The notes: a model not told the origin generated them from the sequence alone. A DNA stretch of 64,000 nt from Kaistella polysaccharea (GCF_020410745.1 NZ_CP084528.1:806001-870000), one strand, 5' to 3'. Positions 35,835 to 44,778 are shown, counted from the stretch's first letter. Numbers and translations are program-made.

Positions 35835-36593
35835 TCAAATCTCTAAAATCACCCCACTTTTAAAACCCAAATGCTCCCTGTTCTGAACATATCCGAGTTG
35901 ATTGGTCACCATTTTTGTTTTGCCAATTAGGAAATCTTCGGCGTTATAATGATGATGACCGTAAATCCAATACTCAATTTCATTTTCCTGGATGAAGCCT
36001 GATAATTCTGTAGCAAATGCCTCATTGATAATGCTCCCTTCGTATTGCGGCGGATAATTCAACAAGGTTGGGACGTGGTGCGTCACTACTATTTTCTTTG
36101 AATCGTTTTGTTCCGAAAGGACACGTCGTATAAAATCGACATTTTCTTCAAATAGATGGTTAAAGTCGGTTGCGTTAAAAAGGTTTTTACCTTTTCTTAT
36201 TAATTTAAAATCATACAAAGCTTCCTCGATCTGACTTGCATTTTCGGGGGAGATCGCAGACCATAATGTAGAAAAAATAAGTTGTACGTCCCCAAAAGAT
36301 TTCACGGTGTTATTCAAAAGAAAAATGTTCTCCTTAACTTTTTCTTCAAAACTTCCACTTCTATCGTTAATATCACTTTTATAATATTCATGATTTCCGG
36401 GAAGCCAAAACACCGTTTTAAAATGATCCGACAAATAGGTCAGGAAATCCTGATGTCTGTTCATATGCGAAAAGGGCATAATATCTCCGGCCAAGATCAA
36501 CACCTCAGCAAGAGGTTGAAGGGGATTTTTTACGAGAAAATCTTTATTGTCAGCAAATTCGAAATGGAGATCAGAGCAATACTGGATTTTCAT
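35835..36593 (-). CDS. Calcineurin-like metallophosphoesterase
   Basis: A 252-residue soluble phosphoesterase. Metal-binding motifs in order are CSDLHFEF (D-x-H), LAGDIMPFSH (GD), WLPGNHEYY (GNHE), VTHHVP (H) and WIYGHHHYN (GHxH). These define a dinuclear metal centre. Substrate unknown (phosphodiester or nucleotide). Single gene with no clear partners. Confidence 0.93.
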   Translation of the reverse strand: MKIQYCSDLHFEFADNKDFLVKNPLQPLAEVLILAGDIMPFSHMNRHQDFLTYLSDHFKTVFWLPGNHEYYKSDINDRSGSFEEKVKENIFLLNNTVKSFGDVQLIFSTLWSAISPENASQIEEALYDFKLIRKGKNLFNATDFNHLFEENVDFIRRVLSEQNDSKKIVVTHHVPTLLNYPPQYEGSIINEAFATELSGFIQENEIEYWIYGHHHYNAEDFLIGKTKMVTNQLGYVQNREHLGFKSGVILEI

Positions 36594-36717
36594 AACTACA
36601 TTCTTAATGTGAGGTTAAATTAGTAAATTGTACAGACGATTCGACTAAAAAATAATTAGAATTGTATTTAAAGCAAATATTTATTAAAATTTATCCTTAA
36701 AATTGCTTCACATTAAT

Positions 36718-36725
36718 TAATTTTG
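36718..36725 (+). promoter_or_regulatory. -7 box of the cold-shock-domain gene
   Basis: TAATTTTG, an exact TAnnTTTG, leaving a leader of about 30 nt before the ATG at 36762. The TTG at 36703 is too close to be the -33 element. Confidence 0.4.
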
Positions 36726-36761
36726 TACCTTATCAGATAATCTAAAAATAAAACAAAATAT

Positions 36762-37196
36762 ATGGCGGATTCTTTCTCCAAAAAAGAAAACTTTAAGAAA
36801 AAACTTCAAAAACAAAAAGAAAAAGCAATGCGTCGTGAAGAACGCAAGGAAAGTAATGACAAAGGAAAAGGTCTAGACGACATGATTATGTACGTAGATG
36901 CCAACGGTCAGTTTACGAGTACACCTCCGGACAAAAGGAATGATGAAGATTTTGATTTGGGTAATATACAGCTAGGCGCGGCGCCGATTGAAGCTGAAGA
37001 TCCTATTAAATCAGGTATCGTTACTTTTTTCAGTGAAAAGGGTTACGGTTTCATCACCGAAGATAAATCGAAAGAAAATATTTTCTTCCATAGTAATAAT
37101 TGCGAAGAGATGATCAAGAAAGGGAATAAAGTCGCTTTCGAAGTAGAAAAATCTCCCAAGGGTTTATCTGCAATCAACATTAAGTTAGTTAAATAA
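36762..37196 (+). CDS. Cold-shock-domain protein with charged N-terminal extension
   Basis: A 144-residue RNA-binding protein. Residues 1-40 are a Lys/Glu/Arg-rich helix (KKENFKKKLQKQKEKAMRR); the C-terminal 65 residues are a cold-shock domain with RNP1-like GYGFITED and RNP2-like ENIFFHSNN. Classic CspA is about 70 residues, so the extension is a Bacteroidota variant. Likely role: RNA chaperone linked to growth temperature or ribosomes. Clear terminator follows. Confidence 0.92.
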   Translation: MADSFSKKENFKKKLQKQKEKAMRREERKESNDKGKGLDDMIMYVDANGQFTSTPPDKRNDEDFDLGNIQLGAAPIEAEDPIKSGIVTFFSEKGYGFITEDKSKENIFFHSNNCEEMIKKGNKVAFEVEKSPKGLSAINIKLVK

Positions 37197-37205
37197 CAGA
37201 TTTCT

Positions 37206-37232
37206 AAAAAGCTTCAATCGAAGCTTTTTTTG
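37206..37232 (+). terminator. Terminator after the cold-shock gene
   Basis: AAAAAGCTTC (37206-37215) pairs with GAAGCTTTTT (37220-37229), 4-nt loop, then T. Confidence 0.85.
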
Positions 37233-37370
37233 TGACTTGATATCGCGTTCAATTCATTTTGAAAAGTAAGCATTTTGCACTACTCGCGCGGAAAAGAAGG
37301 AGCAGCGGTTTCAAAAGTCAGAACATTAACAAATTAGAAATTCAATGACCACCTTAAGAGCTTCCTATTA

Positions 37371-37673
37371 TTAATCTCGCCGGTATTTTGCCCTCGAAAG
37401 TATTTTTTCCTCTTCTCTTTCAATAAGAAGGTGGGCTATAATTTCGGCCGACCGCACTTTCGTCTCCTTATTTTTAGCCAATTTTATTTTTAATTTCTGT
37501 TCAGAAATATCCACGCGATAAAGAATACTCAATAAGCGGTTAAAATCATTTCGAATCAAATCATCAATGAAGCTCACCAAAATTTCAAACTGGTCTGCAT
37601 CTGACTGGGCGGATGCAACCGCTTCAATCTGCAGATTTTGAACGACTGTCGTAAGCGCTTTGGTGTTTTCCAT
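37371..37673 (-). CDS. Hypothetical protein, 100 aa
   Basis: A 100-residue, highly charged, helix-rich soluble protein. It has FEILVSFIDDLIRNDFNRLLSILYRVDISEQ in the centre and a basic C terminus (ILSRAKYRRD). No domain recognised. The pattern suggests a small all-alpha protein that could bind a partner. It stands alone between convergent and divergent neighbours. Confidence 0.65.
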   Translation of the reverse strand: MENTKALTTVVQNLQIEAVASAQSDADQFEILVSFIDDLIRNDFNRLLSILYRVDISEQKLKIKLAKNKETKVRSAEIIAHLLIEREEEKILSRAKYRRD

Positions 37674-38025
37674 TGGGTACTAAATTTACGTAAAATTCTT
37701 TTTTACGACCTTGAAATTGAAAGATGTTTTTATTTTTATAATTTTGAATGATTGCTAATCTATTCAAAACTGCTATTTTCCCTCGAAATATTTCATCCAT
37801 AATCATTTTGTAAAAACCTTATAACTTTTTTTCAGTATGAATCATTAACAATAAGCAAATTACAAATGTCTATGATTAAAATAAGTCGGTTTTAAACATA
37901 GGCCTTACGCCTATATTCAACGATTTATTAAGGTTAATTTGTATATTGTTTCACTGCTTTCCTTATTTGTAAAAAAATAGTAATATTTTGAAATGAATAC
38001 GTCCATCTAAAAATAAACGAATTCT
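37674..38025. other. Intergenic region before the BCCT gene with a small hairpin
   Basis: This 352-bp AT-rich stretch has no supported gene. It holds the inverted repeat ATAGGC (37898-37903) / GCCTAT (37909-37914) with a 5-nt loop and no T-run, placed about 110 bp before the BCCT gene. It could be an operator or transcript structure. Nothing else stands out. Confidence 0.5.
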
Positions 38026-40026
38026 ATGTTTAAATCTACTCTGAATAAGGGAATATTCATTCCCAGCATTCTTTTTATATTATTGGTTTCCGTAATTTCC
38101 GTCCTCTATCCCGCGATGACCGATGCGATATTAGACACCATCAAAAACTTCATATTTGTGAACCTCAACTGGGTTTATGTATGGTCGGTAACGTGTTTTG
38201 TCATTTTCCTAATCTACTTATTATTTAGCAAATACGGAAAAATTCGATTGGGAGACAACGACAGCAGGCCGGAACATTCCTTTTTTTCCTGGGTCGCCAT
38301 GTTATTTTCGGCGGGAATGGGAATTGGACTCATGTATTTTGGGGTCGCAGAACCGATGCAACATTATACTTCGGAAGTCTTTGGCCTCCACGAATATGTG
38401 AACAAACCAAAAAATGCACAGCTGTTTACTTTTTTCCATTGGGGAATACACGCCTGGGCAATTTACGGACTCGTCGGATTATCGCTTTCCTATTTCGCTT
38501 ACCGGCTGAAACTTCCGTTATCATTACGAAGTTGTTTCTATCCTTTATTAAAAAATAAAACCGACGGTAATTGGGGAAATGCGATCGATGTTTTTGCATT
38601 GTGCAGTACTTTTTTCGGAATAACGACGACCCTGGGTTTTGGTGTTGTTCAAATTAATTCGGGTTTACAACATTTAAATATTGTTCCAGACACCAGCTTT
38701 TTTTATCAAATCCTGATTGTCGGAGTTCTGGTTTCCCTGGCAGTACTTTCAGCCTTAACAGGCGTTGACAAAGGAATCAAAATATTAAGCAATATTAATG
38801 TCACCATGGTTGTTGCGTTGCTTTTGTTTGTGCTCATATTAGGTCCCACGGTTTATTTGATCGGCAGTTTCACTGAAGGTTTGGGTAATTATATCAGCAA
38901 CTTTTTCGACTTGACTTTTGCCACGCACGTTTACGACAAAGAGCAATTGCCTTGGTTCTACGACTGGACGATCCTGTATTGGGCCTGGTGGATTTCCTGG
39001 TCGCCTTATGTGGGTCTTTTCATTGCAAAAATATCTAAAGGCAGAACGATCCGGGAGTTTATTGTAGCGGTGTTACTGCTTCCGTCGTTATTCAATTTTA
39101 TCTGGATGACCGTTTTCGGCAACAGTGCAATTTGGTTTGATGAGAATGTGGGTAACGGAGCACTAAGTGCGGTGGCTACAAACCCTGATGCATTGATGTT
39201 TCGATTTTTAGAATACTTGCCATTTTCTACCATCGCAAGTTTTATCACCATTCTTATTGTGATCATTTTTTTCGTGACTTCTGCAGATTCGGGTATTTTC
39301 GTCATGAACAATATTGCCACGAAAAATGCCGTGAAATCTCCGAAATGGCAAACCGTTTTGTGGGGTACACTATTGGCGGGATTATCGTTACTGTTGCTTA
39401 ATGCTGGAGGTCTTAAAGCCCTCCAAAGTATGACGCTTATTACTGCATTGCCATTCGCGATCATTTTGCTTTTATTTATTTTGAGTTTAATAAAAGCGCT
39501 AACCATTGACCAGGCGTACTACGACCGTACGTTTTCAAAAGCTACCGTTCCGTGGTCTGGCAGATTATGGAAAGACCGCCTGAAACAAATTGTAGCTACG
39601 AAAGACCGTCACTCGATTGATCTTTTTATCGATACTGTGGTGAAAGAAGCCTTCACCGAACTGAAATTAGAATTTGCGGAAAACGGCATTGCAGCAAACC
39701 TTAATCATCATACCAATCCGAGGAAGATTGAAATAGAAATCAAATATGATAAGATCAATAATTTCGTCTATGGAGTGGAAACTACTGCAAAAAAAGTATC
39801 TGGTTTCCTGGTTTCTGAGGATAATATTCCAGAAGTTCAGGATAAAGGGGCTTTTTATCCAAAAGCTTATTTTGGAGATACACGAGAAGGTTACGACGTT
39901 CAATATTTTACCAAGAATGAATTGATCTCTGATGTACTGAAACATTACGATCGGTTCTTAGATATAGTGTCGGAAGAAAGAAATGAAATGTTTATCAGCA
40001 GCGATTCGCACCACCAAGCAAAGTAA
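38026..40026 (+). CDS. BCCT-family betaine/choline/carnitine transporter
   Basis: A 666-residue inner-membrane transporter with about 12 TM helices and a long C-terminal cytosolic tail of about 150 residues. Family marks are FSAGMGIGLMYFGVAEPM near residue 98 and the aromatic box WAWWISWSPYVGLFIA near 320. The long tail resembles BetT/BetP-type osmosensing tails. Likely substrate is a quaternary amine such as glycine betaine or choline (family knowledge). Monocistronic. Confidence 0.95.
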   Translation: MFKSTLNKGIFIPSILFILLVSVISVLYPAMTDAILDTIKNFIFVNLNWVYVWSVTCFVIFLIYLLFSKYGKIRLGDNDSRPEHSFFSWVAMLFSAGMGIGLMYFGVAEPMQHYTSEVFGLHEYVNKPKNAQLFTFFHWGIHAWAIYGLVGLSLSYFAYRLKLPLSLRSCFYPLLKNKTDGNWGNAIDVFALCSTFFGITTTLGFGVVQINSGLQHLNIVPDTSFFYQILIVGVLVSLAVLSALTGVDKGIKILSNINVTMVVALLLFVLILGPTVYLIGSFTEGLGNYISNFFDLTFATHVYDKEQLPWFYDWTILYWAWWISWSPYVGLFIAKISKGRTIREFIVAVLLLPSLFNFIWMTVFGNSAIWFDENVGNGALSAVATNPDALMFRFLEYLPFSTIASFITILIVIIFFVTSADSGIFVMNNIATKNAVKSPKWQTVLWGTLLAGLSLLLLNAGGLKALQSMTLITALPFAIILLLFILSLIKALTIDQAYYDRTFSKATVPWSGRLWKDRLKQIVATKDRHSIDLFIDTVVKEAFTELKLEFAENGIAANLNHHTNPRKIEIEIKYDKINNFVYGVETTAKKVSGFLVSEDNIPEVQDKGAFYPKAYFGDTREGYDVQYFTKNELISDVLKHYDRFLDIVSEERNEMFISSDSHHQAK

Positions 40027-40142
40027 AAGGGTTTGACTAGAACTATATTAAGTGGATGAATTATAGAATATGAATGCTCGTACACTACACATTAAGGCTA
40101 TTTGATGTGTCGTGTGGGAAATATAGAGTGTGATAAAAAAAT

Positions 40143-40316
40143 ATGAGCCGATATATGCTGGAGCAAAATCTAACCGACGGTACAAAAATTACCTTCAGCA
40201 TAGAACCAGAACGCTACGTTAGAAACGAGGTGAAAATTTCTGAAGTGAACTTTGTTTTACCTCTCAGCCAGAATAATAATCAAAGTAAATCTCCTTATTA
40301 TCTAAAAACTCGGTGA
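40143..40316 (+). CDS. Possible short ORF or gene fragment, 57 aa
   Basis: ATG at 40143 opens a 57-residue frame (MSRYMLEQNLTDGTKITFSI...) whose first 40 residues look protein-like. It converges on and overlaps the 91-aa minus-strand gene by 53 bp. Not recognised. It may be a truncated remnant; no ribosome site or promoter is clear. Confidence 0.3.
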   Translation: MSRYMLEQNLTDGTKITFSIEPERYVRNEVKISEVNFVLPLSQNNNQSKSPYYLKTR

Positions 40317-40539
40317 ATAAATCGAACGCCGTCATTTGGTTTTTCAACAACTTTAAAAGGCGTGATTCTACCTTATCAAAATCACAATTTAAGGCTTTAG
40401 AAACAGCTGCAACATCGGAAACTGTTGCGCATCTTTCATATTCATAATCTGGATTTAAATCTTGCAGATCGACCCGAATTTCAGTTGGATTTACAGTGAG
40501 CCAAATTACGCGGCCAAATTTATCGGAGTAAATTTCCAT
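40264..40539 (-). CDS. Hypothetical protein, 91 aa
   Basis: A 91-residue acidic soluble protein. The N-terminal half is beta-like (KFGRVIWLTVNPTEIRVDLQDL), then a helical segment (VAAVSKALNCDFDKVESRLLKLLKNQ). No domain recognised. It is divergent from the vWA gene. The coding call rests on composition and length only. Confidence 0.55.
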   Translation of the reverse strand: MEIYSDKFGRVIWLTVNPTEIRVDLQDLNPDYEYERCATVSDVAAVSKALNCDFDKVESRLLKLLKNQMTAFDLFTEFLDNKEIYFDYYSG

Positions 40540-40613
40540 AGGTTTAAAGGTAATAAATATTTATTCCAATTCCTTCACTTGTAGATCATCCACGTTTTTT
40601 CTTTTTTGAACGG

Positions 40614-40642
40614 TTGTGGAAATGATGTGATTAAATAGTTTG
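40614..40642 (+). promoter_or_regulatory. Promoter of the vWA gene
   Basis: TTG at 40614-40616, a 19-nt spacer, and TAGTTTG at 40636-40642 (one base shorter than TAnnTTTG). It overlaps the upstream in-frame start at 40640, so translation should begin at 40736 or 40739, about 90 nt downstream. Confidence 0.5.
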
Positions 40643-40735
40643 AATAGAGCCTCCTTTAATCAAACTAATTCAGTATTTTTAAGGAGCAGGAAAACACAGC
40701 CCCGACAAAAATTCAATTTAAAAATAAACACAATC

Positions 40736-41365
40736 ATGATGGAAAAACAAACCGTACACAATCTCATTATTTTAGACGAAAGCGGCTCGATGGACATTAT
40801 TAAATCCCAGATTATTTCGGGCTTTAACGAAACCGTGCAGTCGATTAAAGGTTCTCAGAAAAAGTTTCCGGAGCAGGAACATTTTATCTCGGTGGTGAGT
40901 TTTAATAATCTCGCCAATAAATTGCTGCACTTCATCGATCCTGTAGATAAGCTTAACGAAATCGACGCAGAACAGTATCAGCCGAATGCCTGTACGCCAC
41001 TTTTTGATGCGATTGGATTTGCAGTAACCAAATTACACCAGGTGGTAAAAGATCAAAAAAACTCTAACGTACTGGTGACGATTATGACTGATGGGGAAGA
41101 AAATGCCTCCAAGGAATATTCCGGGAAACAGATTAAGGAACTCATCGAAAAATTGAAACAGGAAAAATGGACTTTCACTTATATCGGCACCGATCACGAT
41201 GTGGATCAGATTGCACTTCATCTTTCCATCACCAATACTTTGATCTTTGAGAAAAATGAAGAAGGCATCAAAGATATGTTTGAGAAAGATCGAAAATCAC
41301 GCGGTTCTTATTACGCTAAAGTTCAACGAAATGAGGATACGAAAGACAATTTCTTTGAGGAATAG
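40736..41365 (+). CDS. von Willebrand factor type A domain protein
   Basis: Starting at the ATG pair 40736/40739, a soluble protein of about 209 residues consisting of one vWA domain. The MIDAS metal site is seen in ILDESGSM (near residue 12), a Thr in ACTPLFDAIG and the Asp of IMTDGEENAS. Free vWA proteins often serve as metal-dependent adaptor modules, for example with AAA+ ATPases or TerD-type proteins; no such partner is adjacent. The C-terminal 35 residues are charged. Confidence 0.88.
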   Translation: MMEKQTVHNLIILDESGSMDIIKSQIISGFNETVQSIKGSQKKFPEQEHFISVVSFNNLANKLLHFIDPVDKLNEIDAEQYQPNACTPLFDAIGFAVTKLHQVVKDQKNSNVLVTIMTDGEENASKEYSGKQIKELIEKLKQEKWTFTYIGTDHDVDQIALHLSITNTLIFEKNEEGIKDMFEKDRKSRGSYYAKVQRNEDTKDNFFEE

Positions 41366-41403
41366 CAAGTAATTTTTCAGGATTTTTAAGTGAAAGAAGA
41401 GCG

Positions 41404-41430
41404 GCTCGGATTTTAGAATCTGGGCTTTTC
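41404..41430 (+). terminator. Terminator after the vWA gene
   Basis: GCTCGGATT (41404-41412) pairs with AATCTGGGC (41417-41425) using two G-U pairs, 4-nt loop, then TTTTC. Confidence 0.6.
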
Positions 41431-41448
41431 TATTGTTTATAAAATAAA

Positions 41449-41456
41449 TATCTTTG
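41449..41456 (+). promoter_or_regulatory. -7 box of the DPP III gene
   Basis: TATCTTTG, an exact TAnnTTTG, 14 nt before the start. The only nearby TTG (41433) is closer than normal. Confidence 0.4.
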
Positions 41457-41470
41457 TGTAAATAACGATT

Positions 41471-43510
41471 ATGAAAAGATCCAAAATTACCCTTCTTGCG
41501 CTCGCTTCCGTACTGCTATTTTCCTGTACCACGCAGCAAAAGACCGCCACTGAGCCAATTCCACAGGAACAAAGTGCAAAAAATGACGGAAACAGTATCG
41601 ACCGTTTTGCCGACATTGAAGTACTTAAATATCAGGTACCAGGCTGGAACGATTTAACCTTAAAGGAAAAAGAATACGTCTATTATCTGAGTCAGGCCGG
41701 ATATGCAGGCCGCGACATCATTTATGATCAGAATTACAAACACAACCTGACGATCCGTCGTGCTTTGGAACACATTTACCAGAATTACAAGGGCGATAAA
41801 GACACGGAAGACTGGCGCAATTTCGAAATTTATCTGAAGCGGGTTTGGTTTGCCAACGGCATCCATCACCACTACTCCAACGAGAAGATGAAACCCACTT
41901 TTTCGAAAGCCTATTTTGACCAGCTTTTGCAAAATACCAACACGAAACTGGACGCACAGATTGCTGATATTTTATTTAACAATGTCGACAATAAAAAGGT
42001 CAATCTCGATTTGAGCAAAGGTTTACTTCGCGGCTCTGCAGTCAATTTCTACGGCGACGGTGTGACTTCGGAAGAAGCCGATAAATATTACGCCCAAATG
42101 AAAAGCCCGGATGCGCAACGCCCTTTATCCACCGGACTCAATTCTAAGTTGGTGAAGGAAAATGGGAAACTTACTGAAAAGGTGTATAAAAGCGGTGGCA
42201 TGTATGGCGCAGCCATTGACAAAGTAACGTATTGGCTGGAAAAAGCTAAGACAGCAGCGGAAAATCAGAAGCAGGCGAATGCGTTGGCACTGCTGATTCA
42301 ATATTATAAAACCGGCGACCTCAAAACATGGGATGATTACAACACCGCGTGGGTCGGAGCTACCGATGGCAATATCGATTATATAAACGGTTTTATCGAA
42401 GTCTATAATGATCCTTTGGGACACAAAGGTTCCTATGAAAGTGTGGTTCAGATCAAAGATTTTGACATGTCCAAGAAAATGGAAGTCCTCTCCAATGAGG
42501 CCCAATGGTTTGAAGACCATACGCCACTAATGCCCCAGCACAAGAAAAAGAATGTGGTGGGCGTCAGTTATAAAACCGTCGTGGTCGCGTCTGAGGCCGG
42601 AGATTCTTCACCGAGCACGCCAATTGGCATCAACCTACCCAATGCGGATTGGATCCGTGCGGAATATGGGTCAAAATCGGTTTCCCTCGGGAATATTATC
42701 GATGCCTATAACCAAGCTGGCGGCTCGGGTCGTTTAAAGGAATTCGTGAACGATGAGGAAGAACTGCGACTTTCCGAAAAGTATGGGGAGCTGGCAAGCA
42801 AACTGCACACCGCCCTTCACGAGGTAGTTGGTCACGCTTCGGGACAGATTAATCCAGGTGTGGGCACGCCGAAAGAAACTTTGAAAAGCTACGCTTCCAC
42901 CATGGAAGAAGGCCGCGCAGATCTGGTAGGACTTTATTTTCTTTATGATCCGAAGTTGCAGGAACTCGGCTTGGTAGATGACTGGAAAGCCGTCGGAAAA
43001 TCGGCGTACGATAACTATATCCGAAATGGATTGATGATGCAGCTCGTGCGTTTGGATCCGGGTGCTGATATTGAAGAATCTCATATGCGAAACCGACAGT
43101 GGGTCAGCGCCTGGGTTTTCGAGAAAGGTAAAAAAGACAATGTCATCGAGAAAGTGATGCGCAACGGAAAAACCTATTTCAACATTACGGATTACGATAA
43201 GTTGCACGATCTTTTTGGTCAGCTTCTTCGCGAAACACAACGTATAAAATCCGAAGGCGATTATAACGCGGCTAAAAACCTGGTGGAAAACTATGGCGTA
43301 AAAGTAGATCAGGCGCTTCATAAAGAAGTGTTGGCGCGCAATGCGCAGTATAAAGAGGCCGCCTACCGTGGTTTTGTCAATCCTTATATTACACCTGTGA
43401 AAAACACGAACGGAACGGTCACCGATTATGTTTTGAAATATCCTACATCATTTCCGGAGCAGATGCTGGAATACGCTAAAGAGTATAGTTTCTTACCGGA
43501 TAATAATTAG
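41471..43510 (+). CDS. Dipeptidyl peptidase III-like zinc peptidase (M49), lipoprotein
   Basis: A 679-residue M49 metallopeptidase. The zinc motif is HEVVGH (residues 450-455), with the second motif EEGRAD (479-484) supplying the third ligand. These match the family's HExxGH and EExRA(E/D). The enzyme cuts dipeptides from the N terminus of short peptides. The N terminus has a lipobox LLFSC (Cys19), so it is probably an outer- or inner-membrane lipoprotein, unlike the cytosolic eukaryotic form. The gene looks richer in G+C than its neighbours. A palindromic-repeat cluster begins immediately after the stop codon. Confidence 0.93.
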   Translation: MKRSKITLLALASVLLFSCTTQQKTATEPIPQEQSAKNDGNSIDRFADIEVLKYQVPGWNDLTLKEKEYVYYLSQAGYAGRDIIYDQNYKHNLTIRRALEHIYQNYKGDKDTEDWRNFEIYLKRVWFANGIHHHYSNEKMKPTFSKAYFDQLLQNTNTKLDAQIADILFNNVDNKKVNLDLSKGLLRGSAVNFYGDGVTSEEADKYYAQMKSPDAQRPLSTGLNSKLVKENGKLTEKVYKSGGMYGAAIDKVTYWLEKAKTAAENQKQANALALLIQYYKTGDLKTWDDYNTAWVGATDGNIDYINGFIEVYNDPLGHKGSYESVVQIKDFDMSKKMEVLSNEAQWFEDHTPLMPQHKKKNVVGVSYKTVVVASEAGDSSPSTPIGINLPNADWIRAEYGSKSVSLGNIIDAYNQAGGSGRLKEFVNDEEELRLSEKYGELASKLHTALHEVVGHASGQINPGVGTPKETLKSYASTMEEGRADLVGLYFLYDPKLQELGLVDDWKAVGKSAYDNYIRNGLMMQLVRLDPGADIEESHMRNRQWVSAWVFEKGKKDNVIEKVMRNGKTYFNITDYDKLHDLFGQLLRETQRIKSEGDYNAAKNLVENYGVKVDQALHKEVLARNAQYKEAAYRGFVNPYITPVKNTNGTVTDYVLKYPTSFPEQMLEYAKEYSFLPDNN

Positions 43511-43822
43511 CTTCGACAGGCTCAGCTACCACGACAGGCTCAGCTACCACGACAAGCTCAGCTAGCACAACAGGCAAAGCCACTGAAAAGTGGCTTTTTT
43601 TTGGCTTCGACAGGCTCAGCCACCACGACAGGCTCAGCCACTACGAAAGGCTCAGCCACCACGAGAACTGCTCAACGGTCCCTGAGCTTGTCGAAGGCCA
43701 ACCACCGATCTGGTGCCTGAGCTTGTCGAAGGGCAACACCGAAAGAACTACGAATGGTGCCTGAGCTTGTCGAAGGGCAACACCGAAAGAACTACGAATG
43801 GTGCCTGAGCTTGTCGAAGGCA
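43511..43822. repeat. Cluster A of short palindromic repeats (core CTTCGACAGGCTCAGC)
   Basis: Between the DPP III stop and the AraC start lie ten copies of the core. Six are in plus orientation as two triplets with an 18-bp period (CGACA or CGAAA beginning at 43514, 43532, 43550 and at 43608, 43626, 43644). Four are in the reverse orientation (GCCTGAGCTTGTCGAAGG type) at about 43681, 43711, 43755 and 43799, the last three forming a 44-bp tandem unit. The array starts at the base after the DPP III stop codon. Reading frames inside it are repeat artefacts. It resembles REP/BIME-type bacterial repeats. Confidence 0.9.
43576..43602 (+). terminator. Terminator inside repeat cluster A
   Basis: AAAGCCACT (43576-43584) pairs with AGTGGCTTT (43589-43597), GAAA tetraloop, then T run. 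It ends the DPP III message and separates the two 18-bp repeat triplets. Confidence 0.9.
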
Positions 43823-43847
43823 CATTTTACCGTAACTTAGTAGTGCA

Positions 43848-44708
43848 ATGAAATCAATTCCGTATATCGAATACACGAAAATTGAAGAATCAGACTTCAA
43901 TTCCACCGACTGGTACCACATGTCTCACCTTAGTAAAGCGTGTGCCACTGCAGATGCGCACCGAACTTCAGCCTACGCCATCTGTTTGCTGAGCGAGGGA
44001 GATATTCAGTTGGAATCTGATCTGTTTGTCCATATCTCCAAAGCACCTGCGATATTTACTCTTGCGCCGTCAGCAATTCGAAAATTTACGGATATGGGCG
44101 AGGGTTATAAAGCGAAAATCTTTTTCTTCCGGAAAGAAATTTTTTTGGAAGGTCAAACCGACATCACTTACCTGGAACAATTTGATTTCTTTGAAAAAAA
44201 AGGCCAGCAAGTGGTCCCCTTAAATGCAGAAGAGTTTCAGAAGTTTACGGCTTATTTTGATTTAATTCAACAAAAATCGACCGATGTAGCACCGCACACT
44301 TCAGAAATTATCCGAAGTTTAATCTATATTATTCTGAATGAAATTGATGATGTTCATTATCGCCACGTGCCTGAAAAAGAAGCCGTGACAGATCAGAACT
44401 TAAACCTACTTTCCCAATTTAAAATACTTTTAGCCAAACATTTTTTGGAGGAAAGAAAAATTTCTTTTTACGCCGAAAAAATGAATTTAACACCCAAATA
44501 TTTTTCTACGGTAATAAAGGAAGTAAGCGGGAAAACGGCAGGAACCTGGATTAATGAAATGCTGTTGCTGGAATCAAAAGTGCGCTTGCAGAACAAAAAA
44601 CAGAGCATTGCGCAGATTGCGGATAGTTTGAACTTTTCTGACCCTTCCCATTTCGGGAAATTCTTTAAAAAACACACTGGACGAAGTCCTTTAGAGTACC
44701 GAACGTAA
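43848..44708 (+). CDS. AraC-family transcriptional regulator
   Basis: A 286-residue regulator with an N-terminal cupin-like sensing half (TSAYAICLLSEGDIQLESDLFVHISKAPAIFTLAPS) and a C-terminal double HTH ending in QSIAQIADSLNFSDPSHFGKFFKKHTGRSPLEYR. It directly precedes the cupin and DUF6448 genes on the same strand and probably controls them. The cluster lies between two repeat-rich stretches. Confidence 0.92.
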   Translation: MKSIPYIEYTKIEESDFNSTDWYHMSHLSKACATADAHRTSAYAICLLSEGDIQLESDLFVHISKAPAIFTLAPSAIRKFTDMGEGYKAKIFFFRKEIFLEGQTDITYLEQFDFFEKKGQQVVPLNAEEFQKFTAYFDLIQQKSTDVAPHTSEIIRSLIYIILNEIDDVHYRHVPEKEAVTDQNLNLLSQFKILLAKHFLEERKISFYAEKMNLTPKYFSTVIKEVSGKTAGTWINEMLLLESKVRLQNKKQSIAQIADSLNFSDPSHFGKFFKKHTGRSPLEYRT

Positions 44709-44770
44709 TCTTCCGACCTTTATACCAATTCTTCCTACTTCCAGCACTTCCCTTGGATTGCCTGCCGGCC

Positions 44771-44778
44771 TACCTTTG
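44771..44778 (+). promoter_or_regulatory. -7 box of the cupin-DUF6448 pair
   Basis: TACCTTTG, an exact TAnnTTTG, 23 nt before the cupin start. TTG at 44753-44755 is 15 nt upstream, a little short. An independent promoter fits control by the AraC protein. Confidence 0.5.

Noticed and set aside
42734-43321. 195-residue minus-strand frame opposite DPP III
   Set aside because: Fully antisense to a clear M49 gene and without domain features; a shadow of the coding strand.
43511-43822. CRISPR array
   Set aside because: Units are short, in both orientations, with 18-bp and 44-bp periods and repeated, not unique, spacers; no cas genes nearby.
43641-43823. 60-residue minus-strand frame (MPSTSSGT...)
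   Set aside because: It is the translation of the palindromic repeats themselves, not a gene.
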